DNA from: Archegozetes longisetosus
Lineage: Eukaryota; Arthropoda; Arachnida; Sarcoptiformes; Trhypochthoniidae
Direction of reading: 5' to 3'
Length of the DNA: 64,000 nucleotides
Assembly: GCA_018873245.2 (NCBI GenBank)
Contig: JAEMBT020000007.1
Span: 7,657,129 to 7,721,128, forward strand
Under the pieces are notes generated by a model. It was given only the letters and a program-made list of their open reading frames with translations. It had not been told where the DNA came from and made no database searches. This document shows positions 23,207-34,651 of this stretch, piece by piece; within the stretch, counting starts at the first letter, position 1; every line of letters begins with the position of its first letter. The position numbers and the translations under genes were made by a program.

Positions 23207-26200
23207 TCAATGAGAAAATGCTTTTGAGTTTGAGAGCGCACTGTTCTTGCCGTGAAGAGTGTCGTGTCGACGATAAAAAAGAAGATAAGGAGTTCGAGAA
23301 GTATCAGTATTCAGTACTTTAGAAGTTGGTATCACTTTAATTGAGCCGTCATCACATCTGATCCATTGATTGCTTCCGATATGATAGGTGTCAGTCACAT
23401 AATGCCCTTTCACTGCCTCCGCCCCATCATGATAGACAACTATGACAAATAAAATCAATTAGTAATTCAAATACATATCAATTAATTAATAATATAAAAA
23501 CATCATCAATTAATTGACTCAATTGCATTCAGGTCTTGAGTCAACAATACAGACCGCTCAAAAGTTTGTAACGTTTGAGCTGTAAATTCTTTTCACGTTC
23601 CCATTTGTCGTAATGAAGACACTCTCGCGGCAATTCCAAGTCAACCGGATATTCAATTCTCTTCATTAGTTTACGACATCCGCCGTCCATGTCATAAACG
23701 AAAAGCTTCAAATGAAGAATTAAAATGGGAGGCAAAGTATCCAAAAAGGTTTGGGCGCTTGCGTCCATCGCTTGCTTTGTTTTGGGGCACATATATCCTT
23801 GTATTGACTCAGATGTAGTTAAAAACCTGAGCGCATCTTCAACTGACTTCACTTTATCAGACTGTCATTAAGTATTAGAAAAATATTTATAGAAACAAAA
23901 CCAATAGAAAATCAATTAAAAAACACTCAAATCACCATTACCTGAATGTCTAATTGCAAAGCAAAGAAAGGCTGTCTATTGCCACAAACATCTTTGCCGG
24001 CAGTTCTCACTGAGAGAGTCGAACCACCAAATATGTCAAATATCGGAGTAGAGATTACTTTGGCCTAGAACAAGATAAAAATGAAGAATGAGTTTTCAAA
24101 TTCAAGATCAACTAAAATAGAGCGACATACTGAACGAGTTGGCATAGCTTTATGTCTAGAACTGACTTCTTTCCAAAGGTTGGCGTCATCGTCATCATTA
24201 ACGGTATCATTTTCATTGTCATCAACATCAGCAAAACTGTCTCCATTTTCGTCCTTATCGATGTGTCCGTTGGCAGTGTAATGATCGCCGTTCAGCGGCT
24301 TCTTTTGATGATCACTCGCTCCTAATCTAAACAGTGCTATCATTTCTTCATGCAAACCATTCAAAACTGACGAGAGAAATTCTTCAGCATCTTCTTGACG
24401 ACCTTTAAGGCATTCTGATTTGATAGATCCGAGCACTTCGTATATACATTTCGGTTCTATTGGATCGCCCTTAGGTAAGTCTTCAGATGCCATATTACCT
24501 CCACTTTTCTGTTTTCTTGTCAAGTGTTCAGAAGGTATGAAATGAGCGAAGAATTTTGCGCTACAGATATTTAGAATAATGTTACAATTATTTGGCTTTG
24601 AATGTGACTTATCCTAGAAGTTTCAGTGGGTTTAGTCGGTCATAAATTTTGACTGTCTGAACTTTCAAACATTTCTTAGTAAAACAGTCATTACAGTCAT
24701 AAATTGTTCCGATTCAACAACTGGAATGCTAAATGAAATTACCCAATCCTTTTTTATGTAGAAATAGTTTACAGGTTATAAACTTAAGATATTTCAAATA
24801 GTTTCACGTGACAAGAACTAATTATTCAAATTAAAGTTTTACAGAGAAGTATTACAATGTATTAAAGTAATGACGACTACAAGTCAGAATAGTATAGAAT
24901 TATCTAACTCTCGGAAGTATTTCAGGCAAATGGAAATCAATTCATTTTATCAAAACTGACAAATTTTGGTTAAATTTACAAATTAAATCTGATTTGCTAA
25001 TCATAATTACTAAAATATTCAAATCTATAATATTCTTTCAATATCAATAAAGAGTTAATAGTAAACTCAAAAGCCTTAATGATTATGAGATATTTTTAAA
25101 AAATGTAGCCTCAAATCAATTGCTTCAGATTTGATTCATTTCCTGAACTCAATCCTAGTCTTAAGTCTTGAAAGCTTCTCACAAGATTGAAATACATTAA
25201 TTAGTTTAAGCAAAATAATGAATGCATATCTGAAACTAAAACTAGAGTTAAGGCATTGGGAGAATGATACGACTACAAAATATATTACTGAAAGAATAAT
25301 CAGTTGGCTTACTATTATTAACTTTTGATTGATTTGATTATGAAAGAGAAAGAAAAACCAGTTAAAGCCACTGATACTGGAGGAGTCATTAATAGAAAGT
25401 TATACGTACAAGCTGTCGATAATTGGTGTCGACGATCTTTCCCTGAAAATGCCAGGAGTCTCTCCAATTTCACGCATTAAATTGTAAAAAGGAGGGCATG
25501 CGAGTAAAGCTTGCAATGTCTGACGGAATAGAAACCAAATAAAATCAAATTCAATTTTAAATTAATAGACAATTAATAGAAAATCAACAGAAAATCAATT
25601 GAAATCAATAGCAAACTCACAGCATTGATATAACACCAGTTGCCACGATTAACAAAACCACATGGTATCAAATAAGGTAACGAGTGTTTTAACGTGATTT
25701 CTCTTATTCTTTTGCTTAACTTTCTAGCAAATGAATCGCTACGCATAGGAATGCTTTGTATTTGAGCATCACTTTCACAGTTTATAACACTAGCACTTAA
25801 TTTAAGGTCATTTTCGTTTGAGTTTATATAACTATTAGGGACTAAAGAACCTGATAAAACACTAGAACTTGATGACAATGGAGAGTTGATGAGTGATGAA
25901 TGAATGGATGAAGACGAACGGTCTTTAAATAAATCAGCCCATGATCGTTGACTACTCCCTGACGCCCAAACATTAGTAGCTGTTGTGTTTGTTGGTGCTG
26001 ATGAACATGCAGATGAAGTCGATGGTGAACTTTGTGGTTGTGACAATGCGTTTTCAGTTTTAGTATTCATTGACTTATTTGGTAAGGATTCGTCTGAATC
26101 AAACTCATTGCTTTCATTCCTATCAACAGTCACTTCAGAATTCGATTCAACAGTTTGCTCATTATTTTGTCCATAGTTTTGATTATCGTTATCATTGTTA

Positions 26201-27367
26201 TCATTATCATTAGAAATGACACATTCTTCGTTTGCCTCATCTGTCACTTCGTCCTCAGGCATTAAATCGATCGAACCGTTGTTATCATTTGAAGGCACTT
26301 CACAATTCTTGGCCGAGTTATCATTGTTGCCAACATTAGGAACAGAAGGAGGACTGGAAGGTCGAGGCATTTGAATTCCAGGAGTTGGTAAGCCGTAAGT
26401 AAAATATGAACCTTCAGGTGTGGATATTAAATACACTTGTGGCGCTGGAAAGGGTGCGTGATGTGGAAGAAATGTGTGCGCGAAGCCTGGCGTGAACATT
26501 GGCGGCACTGGAGGAGCATTCGAAATGGCGACCATTCCATCGCTCACTATTGCGGTCGGCGGAGCACGAGTCGGATCTATCAGTTGTGGACCCTATGGTA
26601 GATAATATAAGGGTTTACTTGCAACATTATTGCAAAACTACCGGACAATTATGGGAAAAACTATGAAAAATAATTTACTTCTGAATACTGATTCGGCTGT
26701 GGGTAGAACGGAGGTCTCATGTCAGGGCTCTGAATGGATTTTACTGCTTTGCCATTAGCGGTCACACCTATAGAACCTGAAGGTCTCATTTTGTTGACAT
26801 CCTTATTGGATCCCATGTTCATAGCTCCGTTTGGCACTGGACCGAAGTAATGGCCAGCCATCGGAGCGTTTGTGGGGTAATAGTGAGGACCAGTTGGTTG
26901 GTGGTAGATTGTATACTGAGGAGGAGCGCAAACAACTGGTCCACCAGTCGACGCAGACATCTCCCATTCACTTTGTGGTAACTGTTCTGATGAATGGCTC
27001 ACATATTCGTTAGGACTCGTCGGTGTTGAAGTCAGGGATCGCGAATCAACAATCGGTAGATCATTGTCTGCGTTGGGTTGTGGTGGAGTTGTTGATTTAT
27101 GTGCTTCTGATATGATTTGATTTCTTAATGACTTGTATTCAAAGGGAAACTTGAAATAAGAAAATATGGTTCAATTTGAATATAAACAAGTCTAAGACAT
27201 GAAATAATTGATATGATAATTACTTCGACACCATTGAGAGGACCAGAACCAATGATATTCAAAACCTCTGCCTTCTCATCATCGTTAGCGTCACTCAAAT
27301 CGAGAAATTCCATACCCTTTGGTGAGGAATAGGACAAATGAATGTTAAGTGATATCTGTTTCGACAT
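23207..27367 (-). CDS. USP10: Ubiquitin carboxyl-terminal hydrolase 10
   Basis: Eight coding exons: 27367-27224, 27149-26679, 26592-25621, 25519-25410, 24560-24131, 24064-23942, 23861-23555 and 23439-23207. All joins are GT-AG and phase-consistent, giving 929 residues (human about 800). The ATG is the first after an in-frame stop. Residues 1-480 are a disordered Pro-, Asn- and Ser-rich N-terminus with an acidic stretch (DNDNNDNDN). The C-terminal half is the USP peptidase domain. The Cys box is GNWCYINATLQALLACPP (C525, split by an intron), followed by GRQEDAEEFLSSVLNGLHEEM, PIFDIFGG, QPFFALQLDIQ, LHLKLFVYD and IEYPVDLEL. The His box has VVYHDG, GHYVTDTYHIG (H865) and CDDGSIKV (D882/D883). 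The order and motifs match USP10, which removes ubiquitin from substrates such as p53 and trafficking proteins and binds G3BP in many animals. All catalytic residues are intact. Confidence 0.95.
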
Positions 27368-28964
27368 TAATCGGTTGGTTAGATTTAGGACAACACATTG
27401 ATTATTAACGAAACATAATTATAATAACTATTCAAATATAATTATAACAAATAACTACTCATTATTAATAAAATATAATCATAACAAATAACCAATGCCT
27501 TATCATTATTTTGATGGAATAATAAAAATTTTCAGTTCAATACATGACTGACTTGTGCACAACAAACGCGAGTCTATAATAACTACTACTTTGTTGATAT
27601 GGATATTGCATTAAATACGAAGTTAGACTCAACTGAAAACATTCTGCGTTTCACAATATTTAGCAATAAATCTACTAAGAATTTGATCCCATTTCTAAAC
27701 CATATCTTAAGAAATGGTTAGAAGAAAAGAAAGTTTACAAGTAGAAAAGAATTAGTCAATTGACTGCAAGGCCGGACTGCAAATAGATACAACATATTCA
27801 TTATATAGTTGTATAGTCTGTATATAATAATACAACTTATACATCTATACATGTCTTATGTAATTAACATAAGAGACCGACAAACGCTTTTCATACTCTT
27901 ATTGCAAATTAAATCACTATTCAAATCATTTCGATTCACTCCAAAGTCTCTTTCGTATTAGAGTTCGTAACTTTCAATACATACCGATATTAATTGATTG
28001 AAATCCATATTTTCATTGAATTAAGTGATATCATGCCTACAATAATAAGTGGGACGACATATTGAAACGAATGACGATTGCATTATAAGCAGAATGAAAA
28101 ACTATAGAAACTAAATCTAGCATTTTTTACATCCACTAATTACGTCACATTCTTATAGGGTGGGGTCGACTCAACAGAGCCTAACCACCACCTCCAAAAG
28201 TAAGAGTGGCACGAACGGGTGGCTGAGACTAGATCTGAGCCTTACGTTATGAATGGTTACACCTTTAAATGCATTGCACACTACACACACCTCTACTTTG
28301 AAGTTGTTTTGAGGATGCTCAATTTTTGCGGGTTGTTATTACCCAAAACTTTTATAACTGAAGGTTATAACCCATTGCATAATGAGTCCATTCAAACGTT
28401 CGCGTAGCCCTAAACAATCAAGTTATCCTCAGTGGATGTACTTGCCGATCATGTCATAAGTGCATATAACCGCACAAAAGAATAAATTATTGAAAATTGA
28501 ACTATCAGGTTTCAAATTATTTTAGTTCTTTAGAACTCCGCACTAGTATTTTAGACCTGAAAATTTTACGAAGAGTTTGCGAAAATATCTAGTGATCTGA
28601 ATTTTGTGATTGAAAACAGTTGTAAATGTAAATTAAACAAAAAATAGTCAGACTTTGAAAGATGGGGAGTGTTGGAAATCTAAAAGTTACTAGTAAGGAA
28701 ATAACCAATATGTAAGATTAAACTGACATAATCTCGAACTTAGTGACTAGAAAACAGAGAGTACAGAAGAGGAAAAGAAATTGTAGTAAAAATGCGTAGA
28801 CTTAGCATAGAAAATATGTATAAATCTCTCAATGCGTGATATGTGAAGAACGCATGTCATGTCGATGTCATCTCTTATTGCAATTCTTAAGTTAAAGGCT
28901 TTGATGTTAATTTATATAAAATAAATGTATAATATTTAAATAAAGATAACAAATAATTAATAAA
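27368..28964. promoter_or_regulatory. Divergent intergenic region between USP10 and RER1
   Basis: The two start codons are head-to-head, 1.6 kb apart, so both promoters must lie here. No TATA/initiator pair was convincing, as expected for housekeeping genes. A GC-richer patch at about 28155-28250 (GGGTGGGGTCGACTC, CCACCACCTCC) stands out from the A/T-rich background and is the best candidate for promoter-proximal sequence. No coding exon was supported. Confidence 0.4.
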
Positions 28965-30056
28965 ATGCAATCAACAGATGAGGCGTTTATGGAATCATCG
29001 AAGCCATCGGCGATCAGCAAATTCTTCATAAGTCTTTCACAAGTGAGTCATTGAAGAGATTAGCGGCTCAAATGATAGATCTAATGAATGAATTTTTGAT
29101 ATAAAGCGTTACCAAAGCCTTCTGGACGCCTGGACTCCGCATCTGACATATCGATGGGTCTGTATTGAGAGGAATGATGGGCAAATAATATAATGTATTT
29201 TCGTTTACATAGATTTTCACAGTAATCGTATTAATAATATTCATGGGACGAGTCCTGATATATCAAGTGTGTGGACATATCCAATAGATATCTGATAGAT
29301 AATTAATTAATCCTTAATGATTGTTTTGAATGAAGGGCTGGTATATTATAACGTACGCGTTGGGCATATACTACCTAAATATGTTGATAGCATTTTTAAC
29401 GCCAAAAATCGATCCCGCAATTTATGATGACTTTGAAGGTAAGCGAAAATCAGCTAATTATTCCATAAGTCACGCAATATTTCTATTCTTATTACTTATT
29501 GATTCGCACAACAGTAGTAATGCTCAAACTTGAATGTTTTATTCAAATAATTTGTAGTAGATAAATTTTATTGACTTTTACTGATGAATATTACATATGT
29601 TTTCAGATGATGGTCCATCGTTGCCGACATCGGCTAATGAAGAATTCAGGCCTTTCATCCGACGATTGCCAGAATTCAAGTTTTGGTAACTTTTGTGACG
29701 TTTGATGTTTAAATTTAAGGCTTAGTTGAAATGAATTAATCTTGAAATTGAACGCAGGTATACATCAACGAAGGCCACTACTATTGCTCTGTTCTGTACT
29801 TTCTTCGAGGCCTTTAATATACCAGTGTTTTGGCCAATATTGTTGCTTTATTTCATTACTCTATTCTGTATCACAATGAAAAGACAGATCAAAGTAAGAC
29901 AAGTCGATTTGTGTTTATAAGTCTACTTGAATAACTTGTACTAACATTGAATAATTGTTTTTGAAGCACATGATAAAGTATAGATACCTTCCTTGGACTC
30001 ACGGCAAGACTAAATATCAAGGAAAAGAAGACACTGGAAAAGTTTATACAAAGTGA
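28965..30056 (+). CDS. RER1: RER1, ER/Golgi retrieval receptor
   Basis: Seven coding exons: 28965-29042, 29107-29157, 29213-29266, 29336-29438, 29607-29685, 29758-29893 and 29967-30056, joined in phase to 196 residues, exactly the length of human RER1. Motifs in order: [109 protein letters not shown] and [12 protein letters not shown]. Four membrane segments are visible, in two hairpins, with N- and C-termini cytosolic in the family. RER1 recycles escaped ER membrane proteins and unassembled subunits from the cis-Golgi by COPI. The third exon was started at 29213 because this keeps the family length between RW and GWYI. The C-terminus GKVYTK replaces the usual ...KAFAS-like end. Confidence 0.97.
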
Positions 30057-30440
30057 GCTCAATAGGAATTATGTGCTCAAAGTATTTGATCGAACGGTAC
30101 ATCTATGATAGTCATAACACATCTCTTTATTAATTTATATTTAATTATCAGTATATTATTTCCTTTTGAAAACAAACAGTTGAAACTTCACTCGAAACCA
30201 TAGAAATGCTTTTTATTGTTTTTTCTTTTATGTATAGTAATCCTAACGGAATTACGGATTTATAACTTTGAGAATTGTCTAAACCTTGAGAGTTGGCAAA
30301 TATAACATTATTGAATGATTTCTGGACAGTTGAAAATTTAAATATTTAACTATTGATTCACTTGTGTATAATTTGCGCACTTCATTCCTATAAAGTTTCT
30401 ATTATTTACATTAATTAATATGTTGATGAGATGTTAAATT

Positions 30441-30446
30441 AATAAA
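30441..30446 (+). terminator. Poly(A) signal of RER1
   Basis: AATAAA lies 385 bases after the stop codon, the best match in the 3' flank. Confidence 0.5.
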
Positions 30447-32564
30447 AGATGTGGTCCTATTGTTTTATATCTTATTTAAACTCTTTCAGTTTCTAGTTTA
30501 CTTCATTAAGATTTTGTTACTCTATCTGTTCTTTAACTAATTATTTAAATGTAAAATATTTCTAAAGATATGTCCATTTTGTAAAACACAAGATCTTTAA
30601 GAATATTTAGATTAATTTGGATAAAATTTTAAATTGACTACAAAATGAATTATAGTTTAAAATTAGATGTGAGAAAATTAAATTGAACTAAAAAACAGTG
30701 AAAAGTGGCTTATTTTCTTCTAAAGATTTGTAAAAATGATTTTATAAATTATATTTATTACGAGCGTGTTGACTAAGTCTTAATATATCGGTCCATGACT
30801 GCATTATATTTGAAACAATCATATTATAATATATGTTCTAATCTGAATCAATAAAAGACAGATAAGTTATCTTTAAAACAAACAGCAAATCAAAAGTTGA
30901 GTTGCGTCAAAAGCTAGATGTTGTATGGCATGGCATAGCGTGTGGTTATGTAAGTAACAATCTTAGAATAGTGACAATAAAATCAGTTTTATGTTTTAAG
31001 GAATAACTTCACTTGTAGCAATTCATTGAAATAATCTGTCCTTCAATGAGGTGACACATCATATTTGCAGTTTGAAAATGAAACAAAAGAAATTTTTCAA
31101 CGGGAAAGTAAAATTATGATTTGTGCGACTTGCTAAATTATAACTAATCGCTTTGATGAGTCAGTATAGAAGGTACTAGCATTAGTAAGAGTGGCAAATC
31201 GATAGGGAACAAGGGTTGTAAAGATACCCTCACTCAAATCTGTCATTAACTTAACGGAAAAAGTTGCATATTTCTTAATTTTTCATGATAACCGGTACAA
31301 AACAAAGCAGAAATATTCCATAATTCAAATTTATAACACAGTAGATTTTGATGAGAAAAGTATGTGATTAACCAAATTCAATATGGTCCGTGCTTTACGT
31401 GTCGAAATTTCACCCCTGTTGACAAATCAATAAAGTTCAGTTTATTTAGTATCTCACTAATAAAGATAACTTGAATAAGTGATAATTCTATAAATTGATA
31501 CTCAAAAATTACAAATTCTTAGAGTAAGCTAAATTGCTAAACTTTATATCTGGTTATCTTTCAAGTGAATGACATTTCTTCTAAAATATCTAATGTTGAA
31601 AAAAATCTTATCTCAAATTAACTTGCAAACATTGTATGCTCTTAAGTGTCAGATAAACCCGAATGAGCCATGCTTTTACAGAGTTTATAGTAAATTTTGC
31701 TAATTACTTGAGTCCTTTCTATACTTAGATAATTGTTTTAAAGATGTGATTATGAAAATCATGGTATTTAGTAATTTAACTTCATTTTTGATTCTATGAC
31801 GCAACGTATAAAAATTTTTGAATACTATTGAACGGTTCAGTGACTGTCATATTAAGCTAATTACTATTATCGAAGAAGTATAAAGTGGCTCAAACTGATT
31901 TAAGCCACAGCCAGCAGGGAAAGTAGGGCTTGTAGCTGCCCGGAAATTTTCAAAATTCAAGTATAGGTATGTAGTGAAAATAAGATTTTGCAAAAAACTT
32001 CAAAATTATATTTATTCGATGAATCAGTCGATTGGTTATTGTTAACGAAGGGTTCGATAACGAGTTAACAGATGTTTTAATAAGAGTTAATTCTTGTTAT
32101 AGAAAATCTAAGCATATGATTTAAGATTAAAAATCATAGGGGGCGTTGATCGAAAAGCCCCATCGAGCGAAAGCCCCCTCGAGAAAGCCCTCTGTCGCTG
32201 AAAGCGTCGGCTAGCGCAATAATTAGAGCTGATTTACGTGATGTGTACACATAACAAGAAAGTAAACCTATCGACTGGGACTGAACAATCTTTTCAAGTA
32301 AGAGATGTCAGTCTATATCCTATAGAGTACTAGAAGTTTGTTTATATTAGAGTCCTATCCAATCCCATGGTGTACACGGATCGTGACGAGCAATGCGTGG
32401 TTCGTCTCTGTGAACTTGTCCATCAAGATCGACGTCACTCGCAAACAGGCATCTACTGTGAATGGATCAAAGGAAGTAGTAGTGACGCCCCGAAGTAACA
32501 GTAAACAGACTGTGGCTTGTATTATGTGAGTAGAGAAGTGGTGTCTGCATGTATTGGAAAAAGC
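30447..32564. other. Intergenic region and probable 5' UTR/promoter of teashirt
   Basis: No coding exon is seen. The right part from about 32140 is less A/T-rich than the surroundings and includes a short patch at 32143-32215 with repeated GAAAGCCCC-like blocks. The teashirt transcription start and 5' UTR are expected here, but no TATA box is evident. Confidence 0.4.
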
Positions 32565-34606
32565 ATGCCTCGCAAAAAGCAGGATAGACCTAAACATGTA
32601 ACCAAATGTAAGTTTCAGTAAGATTTCTATTTTCTTATCAAACTCCTATTTAACTCTTTGTTCTTTTATCAAATCCCTAATTGTAACCATTTTTCTGTGA
32701 GAGTGTTTGGGTGTGAGTCTTATGTATCAGATCTCTATGTTTTCAATAGTGGTGATAGGTTTCAGAGTCTGCTTCACAGAGAGTTAGGTTTGAAGCGCTG
32801 AGCGCTGATTGACGTACAAGTGTCTGATGTCTGTACCTGACAACCAAGAGATGAGAAAAGAATTGCATTGCGCACGACTATTGATGCGGTTGCGATGAGA
32901 TAGACTGACAGACAAATGCTTACCAGCTCTAGTCATGCATCTCTTTCTATGAAGATTGACTTTTGCTCAAGCAAACTTTCTTACAGATGACCCCAACGAA
33001 TGTCCCAAGCAGACTCCATCCCTACTTTCCACTTGTTCTAATAGCCGAGATGATCCGAAACCACTTGTTCTGAGTTTTGATCATGATTTTTCTGGTTGAG
33101 TAAAGAAAGTGGAAAAGTTAAGATGAAACAAAGTGCAAACGTTAAGACCAAACAAAGTTTAGCTTCTTTCTGTAATTTCTCGAAAGTGTTGGTATCTGTT
33201 TGGAGCCCACTGTGAATGACACACACTGTGTGGTGCGCACCCCCGAAATAAATGTTCATATTTGAAGCCATCTGCTGTTTATTCATATCCATCAATCTCT
33301 TGTGAATGTCAGTCAAACGTCACGCAGGCTTTTTGTGCACCGCTCTATAATCTATCTTATGAATGCCATAAATCAGAGAAGTAGCTCTTCGGCTATTATT
33401 GCAAAACAGCTCAAGGTTAGGACAGGACATAGGTTTTCAAGCGATCCATCACTAAAAAACTTTGCCAAATCACATTTTTCTAATTTATGATGGAAGGGAA
33501 ATTGCCCCTAACAGGGGATTCATGATTTAGTATTGCTTATTGCTTTGCACCAACATTGCCATAATAGCACGTGTTCTAACTTGTAAGTTAAGTCTCTCTC
33601 TCCTCTCTCGCCTCTCTCTAGTCTCTCTCTAGTCTCTCTCTAGTCTCTCTCCCCTCTCCTTAAACATCAACAATAAATTATCGAAGCTAGTGATGTATAT
33701 TATATGCAACCCATCAATAGCTTCGAAGTTTTGTGTTAGTGAGACCTCTAAAACCATGAAAAGCGCAGATGTGGTCCATAACCATTAAAAACACTCTTAA
33801 AAATGCTTTCAGTTTTGTAGACGTGATATGCAATGGTTAAAACGAGCGAAATAGGCTGAACAAAAACTAAGTTAACTGGTATTAATCTGATGCAATAAAA
33901 GTGAGCAAAGATGAAATTTAGTGTTAGGAGATATGATTTAATTTTTTGAATGCAGTCTTGAACGGATGTTTTTGCGATTTGCCGCTCTAAAAGCTACTTT
34001 TGGGATATCCCTAATGTAATTTTTGCTCTTTAAAAGTATGCCAAAACTGCATAACACACTCCATAAGCAGGTGTCACTTGTCGGATCCTCTAAAAAGTTT
34101 TCTTATTTAACTCGGTTTGTGATGCTTTAGCATCATATTTGACATAAGGACAGAAATGAATCGATCGATGGTGACTGACGTTTGGCGAAGATAAGTGACA
34201 GCTTTGCTCACTCGAAACAATAGAATAGTAGGTTGAAGAGAGTGAAAGTTGTCTTATTGCAGGGCTCGTGCCAACAATAAAGGCGCGCATATTCCGAAAG
34301 CTTTACTTTTAGTGTTAATCTATCCCAAGGGTGTGAGTGTTTGAGATGGACACCAAATTATTTCTTTCTCTTTTGGTTTATTTTTCGTTTATTTTTTCTC
34401 TTATTTTTCTCTTATTTTTCTTTATTTTCTTCATTCTCTCGCAAAAGAACACAAAAATTAGAGTCAATAATAATTATCTGTAAAACAACTGCAGACAGAG
34501 AAAAAACACTGAAGATACGTTTAATAAAGTTTTAGACTGAAGAGTATCCACGAATTAAAATTGAGTCAACGAGAGAACATTAATTTTTGTGATCTGCCCT
34601 TTTTGT

Positions 34607-34651
<45 letters not shown>

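Noticed and set aside
28219..28407. 62-codon open frame between USP10 and RER1
   Set aside because: It begins at a non-ATG codon, has no family resemblance and lies in the shared promoter region.
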